NCBI RefSeq assembly: GCF_019443125.1
Contig: NZ_JAHYXK010000008.1
Span: 1-64,000 of the forward strand
DNA from: Pontibacter aydingkolensis
GTDB lineage: Bacteria; Bacteroidota; Bacteroidia; Cytophagales; Hymenobacteraceae
Direction: 5' to 3'
Length of the DNA stretch: 64,000 nucleotides
Positions within the stretch are counted from its first letter, which is position 1. The number at the start of each line of letters is the position of its first letter. The notes under the pieces are model-generated. The model was given only the letters and a program-made list of their open reading frames with translations. It searched no databases and was not told where the DNA came from. Made by a program: the position numbers and the translations under genes. This document shows positions 25,454 to 34,512 of this stretch, piece after piece.

Positions 25454-26062
25454 ATGACGAGAACTTTACCTTTTATACTTTTAATTCTTCTCTCTTTTTC
25501 TGCGCTGGCCCAGAAGTCGGCTAAGGAATACTTTATAAGCGGAAATGATAAATTTAAGGCTGGTAAGTACACGGAGGCTATTAAATACTACAACGAGGTA
25601 CTGAAACAGGAACCCAAGCATGCCCCTACCCTTACCAACCGCGGCGTAGCCAAAGACAGGCTACATGAGTACCGTGATGCGATTGATGATTTTACAAAGG
25701 CTATTGCTGCCGACCCAAAGTATACTGAAGCCTATTTAAGCCGTGGCCTCGCCAAGTATAATTTAAAAGACTACCGCAGCGCCTTGCTGGACTATAACAA
25801 GGGCATAGAATTAAACCCGAAAGATGCCAAAGCATACAATAACCGCGGCCTGGTACGCTACGGGCTTAAAGACTACAGCGGCGCCATTGCCGATTACTCT
25901 AAAGCTATTGAGCTAAGCCCAAAGTATGAAGAGGCTTTCTACAACCGTGGTGCCCCAAAGTATAACCTCGGCGATAAAACAGGTGCCTGCTCCGACTGGA
26001 CTAAAGCAAAATCGCTGGGCCTGAAAGAAGCGGAGCCTTATTTGAAGAAGTACTGCCAATAG
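25454..26062 (+). CDS. Secreted or periplasmic TPR-repeat protein
   Basis: This 202-residue protein has a signal peptide (cleavage after LAQ at about residue 19) and five consecutive 34-residue TPR units. Each carries the pattern A-x3-N/SRG-x2-K-x3-DY-x2-A-x2-DY/DF-x-KAIE-x-P-K. TPR arrays act as protein-docking scaffolds. No catalytic domain is present. Several PKY/AKY codons are written so that they form AAGTATA. It is followed by a hairpin-type repeat that doubles as terminator. Confidence 0.88.
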   Translation: MTRTLPFILLILLSFSALAQKSAKEYFISGNDKFKAGKYTEAIKYYNEVLKQEPKHAPTLTNRGVAKDRLHEYRDAIDDFTKAIAADPKYTEAYLSRGLAKYNLKDYRSALLDYNKGIELNPKDAKAYNNRGLVRYGLKDYSGAIADYSKAIELSPKYEEAFYNRGAPKYNLGDKTGACSDWTKAKSLGLKEAEPYLKKYCQ

Positions 26063-26088
26063 AGTCTAGTAGTTAAAGAGTTATAAAA

Positions 26089-26120
26089 TGTAGAGACGCA
26101 ATATTTTGCGTCTTTTTTTT
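26089..26120 (+). terminator. TGTAGAGACGCAA repeat acting as intrinsic terminator
   Basis: AGACGCAA (26094-26101) pairs with TTGCGTCT (26106-26113), followed by seven Ts. It starts 26 nt after the TPR gene stop. The unit is a member of a dispersed family. Confidence 0.75.
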
Positions 26121-26132
26121 GTCGCACTGTAT

Positions 26133-26339
26133 CCAACCAGCCCTAACCCCTCCTTGTCTAAGGCGGGGAATTATGCTATTACTCTTGTTTAAGTATAAGC
26201 GCTGTAGCTTTTGCTTAACCTCCCTTCTACCAAGATCTTTCCAAGATGACAAAATGGGATGGCTTGAACTATGGTGAAGACTGTTGAGGCAGTAAGTAAA
26301 ATTCCCCGCCTTGGATAAGGAGGGGTTAGGGGTGGTTGG
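26133..26339. mobile_element. MITE-like element with 40-bp terminal inverted repeats
   Basis: The ends 26133-26172 and 26300-26339 are inverted copies matching at 37 of 40 positions (CCAACCAGCCCTAACCCC type). The interior carries CCTCCCTTCTACCAAGATC and no transposase. A second, shorter copy with the same interior lies at 61643-61816. Confidence 0.8.
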
Positions 26340-26396
26340 ACCTGGCAGCTGCTAGGATAGCAGGAGCTCAAATGCCATGAAAGTATAAAACCAGAA

Positions 26397-26418
26397 AAGG
26401 CGCTTATGCAGCGCCCTT
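26397..26418 (-). terminator. Terminator of the M23 peptidase gene
   Basis: On the minus strand AAGGGCGC, a short loop and GCGCCTTTT form a GC stem with one bulge, followed by Ts. Confidence 0.6.
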
Positions 26419-26444
26419 CCCAAAGTATAAACTTAATTTATACT

Positions 26445-27770
26445 TTATGCATCCGTTGGCTCCTTACCTTTTTCAGAAGCCAGTAAAGCAGGTTTTGTAT
26501 TGGTCATGTCAATCGCTTCCATCCTGCGCATAGTTTCCTCTTTTAAAGCTGTAAACGTTTCCATGTTTTTTTTCCGGATAGGATCTGCAGTAGGCAGTTT
26601 TACACGGAGTGCATCCACCTGGCGGCCATTTTTCCAGAAGCGGTAGCAAAGGTGCGGGCCAGTTGCTAAACCGGTGCTGCCAACATAGCCTATTGTCTGG
26701 CCTTGCTTTACACGTGCGCCGGCGCGAATGCCTTTTGCAAACTTAGACATGTGCAGGTATTGCGTAGTGTAGGTTTTGTTGTGCTTAATTTTAACATAGT
26801 ATCCGTTTCCTCTTGTATAACGGGCCTCTAATACTTTTCCGTCGCCAACGGTGCGTATAGGTGTGCCGCGTGGCGCAGCAAAATCAGTACCCAGGTGTGC
26901 TTTGTAACGCTTCTGCACCGGGTGGAAACGGCGCTTAGAAAAACGTGAGCTTACGCGGCTATACTCCAGCGGCTCTTTCAGGAATGCTCTTTTAAGGCTC
27001 TGGCCTTTTTCGTCGTAATACCCCATGCCATTGCCTTGGTCGAACCCGATGGCGTATACTTCCTGCCCGTTATGCTCAAATACGGCAGACTTTAATTCCC
27101 CATAGCCAATGGTAGTGCCGTTTACTACTTTCTCATCATATATCAGCTTAAATTTATCGCCGGGCTGCAGGTGGTTCAGGTTAAGGCGCCAGCCATAGAT
27201 ATCGGCAAATTTATTTACCAGTTGTGCCGTACCACCAGCCTCTACCATCGATTCAAACAAAGAGCTTTTTATTTCACCGGCAAGAGTACGTTCTATTACT
27301 TCAATGTCGCGTTTGATATGGGTTACCGCAGTTTCGCCTCTCAGGTCGTAGATCACATACTCAATCGGGTTGGGCTCATAAATAAAGTAGTGTGCAGTCT
27401 GGGCAGAATCCAGTGAGTGAAGTATAGTGTAACTGCTTTTAGCTGCGATGCGGCGAACGTTGTATATTTTTTTTGCCTTTTGTGCCAGGGCGTGAACCTG
27501 TGTCGGGGAGATGTTATACTTGGTCAGTATCTCAGAAAGGTTCTCACCGCGCTTTACTTCATCTTCTACTGTACCCATCGTATCGGTAGGTATACCATAA
27601 ACTACAGGGGCTGGGGCTTTCTCCGCTTTTACCAGGTTAATGTTAGGCTTTAACTCATTCTGACGAGCTAATACTTCATCTGAGCTTGGGGTTAGAAGCC
27701 GCGCTGCAATAATACAGAAGAGCAGGGCCAAAGCGAGCAGGGTGGCAAGTCCTTTACTACGTTTGTACAT
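26445..27770 (-). CDS. M23-family peptidoglycan endopeptidase, membrane-anchored
   Basis: This 441-residue protein has one N-terminal membrane segment (about 8-26), a LysM-like/OapA-like region (EVKRGENLSEILTKYNI at about 73-89), and a C-terminal LytM domain. The zinc ligands are in HLGTDFAAP (about 293-297) and in the HLCYRFW motif. Such enzymes cut peptide cross-links during cell growth and division. Length and layout match MepM/NlpD-like peptidases of Bacteroidota. Confidence 0.92.
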   Translation of the reverse strand: MYKRSKGLATLLALALLFCIIAARLLTPSSDEVLARQNELKPNINLVKAEKAPAPVVYGIPTDTMGTVEDEVKRGENLSEILTKYNISPTQVHALAQKAKKIYNVRRIAAKSSYTILHSLDSAQTAHYFIYEPNPIEYVIYDLRGETAVTHIKRDIEVIERTLAGEIKSSLFESMVEAGGTAQLVNKFADIYGWRLNLNHLQPGDKFKLIYDEKVVNGTTIGYGELKSAVFEHNGQEVYAIGFDQGNGMGYYDEKGQSLKRAFLKEPLEYSRVSSRFSKRRFHPVQKRYKAHLGTDFAAPRGTPIRTVGDGKVLEARYTRGNGYYVKIKHNKTYTTQYLHMSKFAKGIRAGARVKQGQTIGYVGSTGLATGPHLCYRFWKNGRQVDALRVKLPTADPIRKKNMETFTALKEETMRRMEAIDMTNTKPALLASEKGKEPTDA

Positions 27771-28037
27771 GACTAAAAAAATACCTTTGGTTGAAAAATC
27801 GTCACGAAAATAGGCTTAAACCGATAGAAATAAAAATCTACAACAACACAATAAGCAGATTATAAATATGTTACAATACATTTAGCAAAAGTCAATATAG
27901 CATTCCGGCAACTCATACCGGTTGTTCGAATTATATTACAGCTTCAATATGCATCTGGTAAGTGACTATTAACCATACTTCTGAGCCCCGCTTTCAGATA
28001 GATTTTAAAGTACCTTCGCAAAAAACATTTCTTTTTA

Positions 28038-28045
28038 TAACTTTG
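28038..28045 (+). promoter_or_regulatory. -7 promoter element of fabG
   Basis: TAACTTTG is an exact TAnnTTTG, ending 6 nt before the ATG at 28052. Confidence 0.5.
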
Positions 28046-28051
28046 GCCCCC

Positions 28052-28798
28052 ATGAAAGCATTAGAAGGAAAAGTAGCCCTGGTAACGGGAGCATCAAAAG
28101 GAATAGGACGCGCCATTGCAGAGAAATTTGTAGAGGCTGGTGCCAAGGTAGCATTCACCTACCTGTCTAGCGTAGAAAAAGGCCAGGCCCTGGAGCAGGA
28201 GCTATCAGCTAACGGTGGCGTAGCAAAAGGCTACCGTTCTGATGCCTCTAACACAGCTCAGGCAGAGCAGCTGGTAGAGGATGTGGTAAAAGAGTTCGGC
28301 AAGATCGACATCGTTGTGAACAATGCCGGCATTACCCGCGACGGCCTGCTGATGCGCATGAACGAAGAGCAGTGGGATGCTGTGATAAATACCAACCTGA
28401 AATCTGTGTTCAACGTGACCAAGGCGGCCACCAAGCACATGATGCGTGCTAAAATTGGTTCTGTTATCAACATTACTTCTGTTGTAGGTATCAAAGGCAA
28501 CGCAGGCCAGGCGAACTATGCAGCTTCTAAGGCTGGTATCATCGGCTTCACAAAATCTGTGGCGCTGGAGCTTGGCTCACGAAATATCCGTTGCAACGCT
28601 ATTGCCCCTGGCTTTATCGAAACCGAAATGACTGGCGAGCTTGACCAGAAAGTAGTGGACGAGTGGAGAAAGGCAATTCCGTTGAAGCGTGGCGGCAGTC
28701 CTGAAGACGTAGCCAAGGCAGCAGTATTCCTGGCGTCTGATGAGTCGGCTTACATTACCGGCCAGACCCTACAGGTAGACGGCGGAATGCTAACCTAG
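28052..28798 (+). CDS. fabG: 3-oxoacyl-[acyl-carrier-protein] reductase FabG
   Basis: This 248-residue short-chain dehydrogenase reduces beta-ketoacyl-ACP with NADPH in fatty-acid elongation. It shows TGASKGIGRA (about 12-21), NNAG (about 89-92), the catalytic Ser in NITSVVG (about 140), YAASK (about 155-159) and the C-terminal TGQTLQVDGGM. The ATG at 28052 gives the normal length and follows a promoter. The frame open to 27962 is not conserved. A terminator isolates it from the next gene. Confidence 0.95.
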   Translation: MKALEGKVALVTGASKGIGRAIAEKFVEAGAKVAFTYLSSVEKGQALEQELSANGGVAKGYRSDASNTAQAEQLVEDVVKEFGKIDIVVNNAGITRDGLLMRMNEEQWDAVINTNLKSVFNVTKAATKHMMRAKIGSVINITSVVGIKGNAGQANYAASKAGIIGFTKSVALELGSRNIRCNAIAPGFIETEMTGELDQKVVDEWRKAIPLKRGGSPEDVAKAAVFLASDESAYITGQTLQVDGGMLT

Positions 28799-28837
28799 TA
28801 ATCAGAAAGTATGAATTGAATTTATACTTCGTAACTC

Positions 28838-28883
28838 AAAAGGCCAATGTTGCAGCGTATACGTTAGCAGCATTGGCCTTTTT
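28838..28883 (+). terminator. Intrinsic terminator of fabG
   Basis: AAAGGCCAATGTTGC and GCAGCATTGGCCTTT pair with one mismatch around a 13-nt loop and are followed by Ts. Confidence 0.85.
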
Positions 28884-28935
28884 GTTTTATATTTAGTCTT
28901 TATTGATCTATATACTACCCTGCTAAAAGTTAACA

Positions 28936-29445
28936 ATGAAAACCCACACTATCGCGCACAGCCCTAAGTTCACCATATTCCTGAAATTCTGGCTTCTGAT
29001 ACTTTTTGTGATGCTGCTGATGGGTGCAATTTTCTATTTGTTTCTGAACCAGGGGGAGCCGTTAACGGACTATTTAAAGTCCTCCGGACTTATACTTTTT
29101 ATCTTACCGCTGATAAATGGGATCATTGGTGCATTAAATGGTCGCACACATACGTTTACAATTACGGAGGTTGATGATACGGCCTATGTGGCTAACTGGG
29201 CAGTAGGTCTGTTGCAAAAGAATGGCATGCGCATTAAAAGTAAACATCAAAATCAGACAGTACTAGAGCCAACAAGCAGTTTTTTAAGATGGTTAGGTAA
29301 CCGCTTCGGAACAGAAGAGGCAAGCATAAGCTTTACAGAAAACGAAGTAATCATTGCCGGTAATGGCAAATGCGTTGATGTTGTCGATACAAAAGTCAAG
29401 TTCGGACGGGTGGCTTTTCAGAATCAGCCGTACAATCACTCATAA
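28936..29445 (+). CDS. Hypothetical membrane protein
   Basis: This 169-residue protein has two membrane helices (about 14-38 and 49-68) and a basic cytosolic C-terminal part. I do not recognise a family. It lies 21 nt before the vWA-like gene on the same strand, so the two are probably co-transcribed. Confidence 0.75.
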   Translation: MKTHTIAHSPKFTIFLKFWLLILFVMLLMGAIFYLFLNQGEPLTDYLKSSGLILFILPLINGIIGALNGRTHTFTITEVDDTAYVANWAVGLLQKNGMRIKSKHQNQTVLEPTSSFLRWLGNRFGTEEASISFTENEVIIAGNGKCVDVVDTKVKFGRVAFQNQPYNHS

Positions 29446-29466
29446 TTCAACACTATAAATTATACT

Positions 29467-31545
29467 TTGACCAGTTTCAGACTTATAACTACTTATTCTC
29501 CCTGGCTTATACTTGCCTGCCTGGCTGTGGGCTTGCTTTATGCCTGGCTGCTGTACAGCAAGCGCGCGCCCTGGCCTAAAAGTATAAACTATGCCCTGGC
29601 AGCGTTGCGTTTTGTGGTGGTGAGCTTTATCTGTTTCCTGCTTCTCGGCCCGCTGGTGCGTTATATATCCAATACTACTCAAGAGCCTACCATTGTTTTT
29701 GCGCTGGATAACTCCGAGTCGGTACAGCTTTTCTCAGACTCAACGCAGTTGCAACAGGCAGAGCAGGGTTTGCAAAGTATACTTGCCAGACTGCAGGATG
29801 CAGGCTACAAAACAGAGATCAGAACGCTTGCCAGCGAGCCGCAACAAAGTATAAGTGACTTGAATTATACTTCAGAAACTACCAACCTGAGTAACTTACT
29901 CAGCCAGGTGCAGGAAGAGTATACCGAGCAGAACCTGGCGGGTGTGGTGCTGCTATCTGATGGCATCGTAAACCAGGGCATGTCGCCTACTTACAGCAAC
30001 TTTGGCTATACGTTATACCCTGTAGCCGTAGGAGATACCATTCCTAAAAAAGATGTGCTGATAGCCTCGCTGCGCTACAACAAGGTAAATTACAGTGGTA
30101 ACCGTTTTCCGCTGGAGGTAGAATTGCAGCAGGAAGGCTTCGGAGGCAGACAGGCAAACGTTATACTTAAAGAGAACGGTAAAGCCATTGCTAACAAAAC
30201 TGTAACGCTGCAGGCGAACCAGCCGGTGCAGCAGGTGCCTTTCCAAGTGCTGGCAGCTGGTTTAGGCAAGCGCCATTACGAGATAGAAGTACGGCCAATT
30301 CAGGGTGAGTTTACCACACTTAACAACACCAAGCACGCTTACATTGATGTAGTAAAAGGCAAGATAAAGATACTGGTTGCCGCAGCTGCCCCGCATCCTG
30401 ATATCAAAGCCATACGCGCTGCCATTGAGTCGAACGAGAACTACGAAACCGAACTGTACATACCGGGCCTTACCCAACTAAAGCAACAAGATTACGATGT
30501 GGCAGTGCTCCACCAGCTGCCAGGGCGCGTTTCTGGTGGCGAGGCTGCGCTAAATTTAGTACGCCAGAAAGGTTTGCCAGCCCTGTACATACTTGGTCCG
30601 CAAAGCGACCTGAACGACTATAACCGCCTGAACGTGGGCCTGAACATCAGCAGTAACGGGCAAACCGACGAAGTAACACCCGTTGCCAACGCTAACTTTA
30701 CCACCTTTAAATTACCAGAGGCTGCCACTGAGCGTTTATTACAGTATCCACCTGCCCGAGTTCCTTTTGGAGATGTGCGCGTTAACCCTAATACCGAGGT
30801 AGTGCTTTACCAGCAGGTGGGGCGTGTAAAAACCAACAAACCCATGCTGGCCGTGCAAACCTCCGGCGACAAGCGCAATGCCACTTTACTGGCATCTGGT
30901 ATCTGGCAATGGCGCATTATGGAGAACGCCAATAACGAGCAGCCCGAAGTATACGACAAGCTCATCACAAACCTGATTCAGTTATTAAGTGCACCGCGCA
31001 ATAAAAAGCGCCTGAATGTATATCCGGTTCAGACAGAGTATACCAGCTCCGACGATGTTCGTTTTAACGCCGAAGCCTACAACCAGGCGCTGGAACCGAT
31101 CTATGGCCAGAACATTACGCTAAACATAAAAAACGATGATGGTGAAACCAGGAGATTTAACTTTGCCAACGGCGAAAACCAGGCCGGCGTAAACATCGGC
31201 AACTTAGCCGGGGGCCGTTACACTTATACTGCCTCTGCCAGAATTAACGGACAAATGCAGCAGGACAAAGGCAAGTTTGTAGTAGAAGAACTGCAACTGG
31301 AAGCCCTGAACTCTGTAGCCGACCATAACCTGCTTTACCAGTTGGCCAGCAACACCGGCTCTAAGCTATACTACCCAACCTCACTGCAGCAACTGGAGAA
31401 AGATATACTTAACGCTGATCATAAAGCTAAAATCTATAGTAACGAAGAACTAAAAGACCTTGTAGACATGAAATGGCTTTTTTTCCTGCTGTTGGGCTTT
31501 GTATGTGTAGAGTGGTTTATCAGAAAGTATAACGGTAGTTACTGA
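29467..31545 (+). CDS. Large membrane protein with an N-terminal vWA-like domain
   Basis: This 692-residue protein has two N-terminal membrane helices (about 10-26 and 38-60), a region resembling a von Willebrand A domain (VFALDNSESVQL at about 78, VVLLSDGIVNQG at about 160) and a long beta-rich periplasmic part. One C-terminal membrane helix ends it (about 670-686). This is the layout of large BatA/aerotolerance-like or glutamine-amidotransferase-like membrane proteins of Bacteroidota. The MIDAS-like DxSxS is present as DNSES. The only credible start is TTG at 29467, as a TAA in frame lies 24 nt above. Function is not known. Confidence 0.85.
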   Translation: MTSFRLITTYSPWLILACLAVGLLYAWLLYSKRAPWPKSINYALAALRFVVVSFICFLLLGPLVRYISNTTQEPTIVFALDNSESVQLFSDSTQLQQAEQGLQSILARLQDAGYKTEIRTLASEPQQSISDLNYTSETTNLSNLLSQVQEEYTEQNLAGVVLLSDGIVNQGMSPTYSNFGYTLYPVAVGDTIPKKDVLIASLRYNKVNYSGNRFPLEVELQQEGFGGRQANVILKENGKAIANKTVTLQANQPVQQVPFQVLAAGLGKRHYEIEVRPIQGEFTTLNNTKHAYIDVVKGKIKILVAAAAPHPDIKAIRAAIESNENYETELYIPGLTQLKQQDYDVAVLHQLPGRVSGGEAALNLVRQKGLPALYILGPQSDLNDYNRLNVGLNISSNGQTDEVTPVANANFTTFKLPEAATERLLQYPPARVPFGDVRVNPNTEVVLYQQVGRVKTNKPMLAVQTSGDKRNATLLASGIWQWRIMENANNEQPEVYDKLITNLIQLLSAPRNKKRLNVYPVQTEYTSSDDVRFNAEAYNQALEPIYGQNITLNIKNDDGETRRFNFANGENQAGVNIGNLAGGRYTYTASARINGQMQQDKGKFVVEELQLEALNSVADHNLLYQLASNTGSKLYYPTSLQQLEKDILNADHKAKIYSNEELKDLVDMKWLFFLLLGFVCVEWFIRKYNGSY

Positions 31546-31647
31546 TTTAATTGTTGTCGGTTAAATTGCTAAATTGCTTTACTTAAGATGCTCACAGGTT
31601 TGAAAGGCCCTGTAAGAACAGGCATCTGGTAAGAGCAATTGGCAGAA

Positions 31648-31671
31648 TGTAGAGACGCAATTCGTTGCGAC
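31648..31671. repeat. Copy of the TGTAGAGACGCAA dispersed repeat
   Basis: TGTAGAGACGCAA then TTCG then TTGCGAC forms a short hairpin about 100 nt after the vWA-like gene. A CTCACAGG family half-copy precedes it at 31591. Confidence 0.6.
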
Positions 31672-31762
31672 TTGCCAACAACGAAGCAACAAAGTATGAG
31701 CAGCCCAGTCAACAATTAACCATTCAGCAATTAAATAATCCAGCTACACAACCTCTAAAACT

Positions 31763-32362
31763 ATGATTACTACTGACATCATCCCCACTCCTGCCATTTT
31801 CGAAACGGACCGGCTTTACTTGCGGGAGTATACTCCCAAAGTATGCCAGCAACTTTTTGCATCCTGTTCCGATGCAGAGATAACCGAGTTCCTGGGAATA
31901 CAGTCTGAAAAAGAACTGGCTGAAGAAAAAGAGAATTTCAAGAAAGGGATATCTACCTGGTTTGTTTCCTTCCATAATTTTCATCTCCTCGATAAGCAGT
32001 CCGGAAAAGTGCTTGGCAGATGCGGCTACCACACCTGGATACCGAAGCACCGCAGGGCAGAACTAGGGTATCATCTTTTTCATGATAAAGATAAAGCCAA
32101 AGGCCTTATGACAGAAGCGCTCGGACCAATACTGGCGTATGGCTTTGAGCAGATGAACCTTTACCGCATAGAGGCATTACTTGCTGATTATAACATACCC
32201 TCGTACAAATTACTAAAACGCTACGGCTTTAAAGAAGAAGGCACAGTTCGGGGACATTACATTGTAAATAGTGTTAACGAAGATTCTCTTATGGTATCTT
32301 TGCTATTACCGGAGTATGAAGCGCTAAAAAGCAACTGGGGTTTGCAAGAGCAACCTTTATAA
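31763..32362 (+). CDS. RimJ/RimL-type GNAT acetyltransferase
   Basis: This 199-residue protein of the Acetyltransf_3 subfamily begins with a TDRLYLREY strand and has a GYHTWIPKHRRAELGYHLF block, then an EALGPILAYGFEQMNLYRIEALLADYN segment that ends with SYKLLKRYGFKEEGTVRGHY. These are the conserved blocks of ribosomal-protein alanine/serine acetyltransferases and related enzymes. The substrate is unknown. It is one of four GNAT genes in the window. Confidence 0.9.
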   Translation: MITTDIIPTPAIFETDRLYLREYTPKVCQQLFASCSDAEITEFLGIQSEKELAEEKENFKKGISTWFVSFHNFHLLDKQSGKVLGRCGYHTWIPKHRRAELGYHLFHDKDKAKGLMTEALGPILAYGFEQMNLYRIEALLADYNIPSYKLLKRYGFKEEGTVRGHYIVNSVNEDSLMVSLLLPEYEALKSNWGLQEQPL

Positions 32363-32387
32363 AACACAGTCCAAAAAAAATTATCCA

Positions 32388-33068
32388 TTGAAGTATTATA
32401 TCATCAACAAACCTTACGAGGTATTAACTCAGTTTACAGACGAAGCCGGCAGAGCAACGCTTAAAGATTATGTGCCGGTACCTAACATTTACCCCGTTGG
32501 CCGCTTAGACTACGACAGCGAAGGCATGGTACTGTTAACCGACGACAAAACCCTGCAGCACCGCCTCTCCGACCCGCAGTTTAAAGTGGAGAAAACCTAT
32601 TGGGTGCAGGTAGAGGGTATACCATCAGATGATGCACTTACAAAACTACGATTGGGTGTATTGGTAAAAGGCACGAAAACATCCCCGGCCAAAGTACAGC
32701 TACTAGACGATGAGCCCGAAATCTGGGAACGCTCTACCCCTATCCGCTTCCGGAAAAACATACCTACTTCCTGGGTTGAGATAAAAATCTCGCAAGGCAT
32801 GAACCGCCAGGTACGCCGCATGACAGCTGCTGTTGGCTACCCAACGCTTCGCCTGATAAGGCCGGCTATTGGTCCGCTTACACTAGGCAGTCTGCAACCC
32901 GGCGAGTACCGCGAACTTATGCCAGAAGAAATAACTCAGCTAAAAGGTATAGCAGAAAAAGCACCAAAGCCGGTTAGCGGAAGAAAGTCGGCTACATTTG
33001 GAAACAAGAGTAAAGGCAGTGGTAAAAAGCCGGGAAGCAAAGGTGGTTTCAGGAAGCAGATAAACTAG
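32388..33068 (+). CDS. rluE: 23S rRNA pseudouridine synthase, RluE type
   Basis: This 226-residue enzyme lacks an S4 domain and starts directly with the catalytic fold (YYIINKPYEVLTQFTDEAGR). The catalytic aspartate lies in GRLDYDSEGMVLLT (D45). The ISQGMNRQVRRM and PTLRLIR motifs of the RsuA/RluE group follow. RluE converts one uridine of 23S rRNA (U2457 in E. coli). The TTG at 32388 is the only start upstream of the conserved strand. A basic Gly/Lys-rich tail (about 190-226) is added relative to the E. coli protein. It follows the GNAT gene by 25 nt. Confidence 0.92.
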   Translation: MKYYIINKPYEVLTQFTDEAGRATLKDYVPVPNIYPVGRLDYDSEGMVLLTDDKTLQHRLSDPQFKVEKTYWVQVEGIPSDDALTKLRLGVLVKGTKTSPAKVQLLDDEPEIWERSTPIRFRKNIPTSWVEIKISQGMNRQVRRMTAAVGYPTLRLIRPAIGPLTLGSLQPGEYRELMPEEITQLKGIAEKAPKPVSGRKSATFGNKSKGSGKKPGSKGGFRKQIN

Positions 33069-33139
33069 CATACCTTGATTAGGGCCTTTGCGTAAAACTT
33101 TGTTTACCTTGCATTTATACTTTGCAACTTGCTGATACT

Positions 33140-33721
33140 ATGAAAACTAAAGCCCTGGCCATTGAGATACCTGTTTCAGAAGACCTAAAGCTCCGCGAAG
33201 TATCCATAAACGACGCACCTGCAATTTTCAGCCTGATTGACACGAACAGGGAATTCCTGCGCAAATGGCTTCCTTTTGTGGACTATAGCAAAGCTGTTTC
33301 AGACACGGAGGCCTTTATCAAATCAGTAACGGCAGAAGCCAATACAACGGACCTGGTTTTCGCGGTGCTGTACCAGGGGCAGCACGTGGGGGTTATCGGT
33401 TTTAAAAGTATAGACCTAGCCAACCTGAAACTGGAAATTGGCTACTGGCTTGCAGAAAATAAGCAGCATAATGGCATTATTACACGAAGTTGCGCTACAT
33501 TGCTTAGGTATGCATTCGAGAAAATGCAGATGAACCGGGTGCAGATAAAAGTAGGCGTTTCTAACAAGCGCAGCAGCAGCATCCCCAAAAAACTACATTT
33601 TACCTTTGAGGGCATGGAACGCGACGGCGAATTACTGGCAAACGGGCAGTTTCACGACCTGGAAGTATACAGCCTGCTGAGAAGAGAGTGGGAACGAAAA
33701 GCAGATACCGCTGTACTTTAA
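33140..33721 (+). CDS. RimL-type GNAT acetyltransferase
   Basis: This 193-residue protein resembles RimL, which acetylates ribosomal protein L7/L12. It shows LREVSINDAPAIFSLIDTNREFLRKWLPFVDY, then EIGYWLAENKQHNGIITRSCATLLRYAFE and NRVQIKVGVSNKRSSSIPKKLHFTFEG. The ATG at 33140 is preferred over the TTG at 33122. The usual glycine-rich acetyl-CoA loop is weak here (QHNGII), so cofactor binding may differ. It converges on the next gene with a 4-nt 3' overlap. Confidence 0.88.
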   Translation: MKTKALAIEIPVSEDLKLREVSINDAPAIFSLIDTNREFLRKWLPFVDYSKAVSDTEAFIKSVTAEANTTDLVFAVLYQGQHVGVIGFKSIDLANLKLEIGYWLAENKQHNGIITRSCATLLRYAFEKMQMNRVQIKVGVSNKRSSSIPKKLHFTFEGMERDGELLANGQFHDLEVYSLLRREWERKADTAVL

Positions 33722-34323
33722 AATCCGACACCTACATTAAGCGACACAGCTCTACCTTTGCTATCGGAGTCACTCCTGTTAAAAAAGTTGGTAAAGCCGT
33801 GATGGTATAGCAAATCAAGATTAACCATCCATAGCTCAAAGCCTACACCACCGTTTAAGGCAAACTGCGCATTTTTCACGTTTTTACGTGCTATATCCAG
33901 GTTATTATCTTTTACACTTACCGCATACGCAAAAGAAGGCCCCAACATAAACCGGATATTCGAAGCTATGAACCCATCATAGTCTGTACGATAGCCCAGG
34001 AAAACCGGAACCCTCAGGTAGCGAACCACCAATTTATCGCGCTCACCGGCTGTTGGTTGTTCCTCTGTTATCAGGTTTTGGGTATGGCTTACAAAGTTTA
34101 GCTCAGGTTGCACGAATATGTTATCCCCGATCCGGGCAAAAACGCCAAACTCAGAGCCCAAAGCGGCATCAGACTCCTGAACAAAATTATCGCTGCTCAG
34201 GAAAAACAGATTCAAGCCAGCCTTGGCACCCAGTTTAAGATTTGTCCTGTTTTCCTGCGCCTGCACACTTGTGGAAACAAGTATAAAAGCTAAGAAAAAA
34301 AGTATGGTGTAGAGTTTTTTCAT
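33718..34323 (-). CDS. PorT-family outer-membrane beta-barrel protein
   Basis: This 201-residue protein has a signal peptide (MKKLYTILFFLAFILVSTSVQAQ at 1-23) and alternating beta strands ending in an aromatic residue (SLNVGVGF), as in eight-stranded OMP_b-brl_2/PorT-like barrels. The ATG at 34323 was chosen because it opens a standard signal peptide; the longer frame to 34374 is not credible. It has no obvious operon partner. Function is unknown, probably a small outer-membrane structural barrel. Confidence 0.87.
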   Translation of the reverse strand: MKKLYTILFFLAFILVSTSVQAQENRTNLKLGAKAGLNLFFLSSDNFVQESDAALGSEFGVFARIGDNIFVQPELNFVSHTQNLITEEQPTAGERDKLVVRYLRVPVFLGYRTDYDGFIASNIRFMLGPSFAYAVSVKDNNLDIARKNVKNAQFALNGGVGFELWMVNLDLLYHHGFTNFFNRSDSDSKGRAVSLNVGVGF

Positions 34324-34512
34324 GGCGATAAAGTATAAGTGTGATGAATTGCTTAACCTATACTTTATCAACATTTACAGTTAAGGCTTCGTTTGTAATT
34401 ATAGTATAAAAAACGGGTAAGCTGCTTTTAATTTAGTGTAACCCACTAATCACCATGTGGCGCATATCATCACATCCAAAAACCATTGGTTAATAATAAC
34501 TTAATTCAGATA

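Larger units (their letters stand above)
26063..26444. other. 382-bp spacer holding a terminator-repeat and a MITE
   Basis: There is no gene. It contains the AGACGCAA hairpin (26089-26120), the MITE-like element (26133-26339), the M23 gene terminator (26397-26418) and an AAAGTATAAA/TTTATACTTT dyad (26422-26446) that touches the M23 stop codon. Confidence 0.75.
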
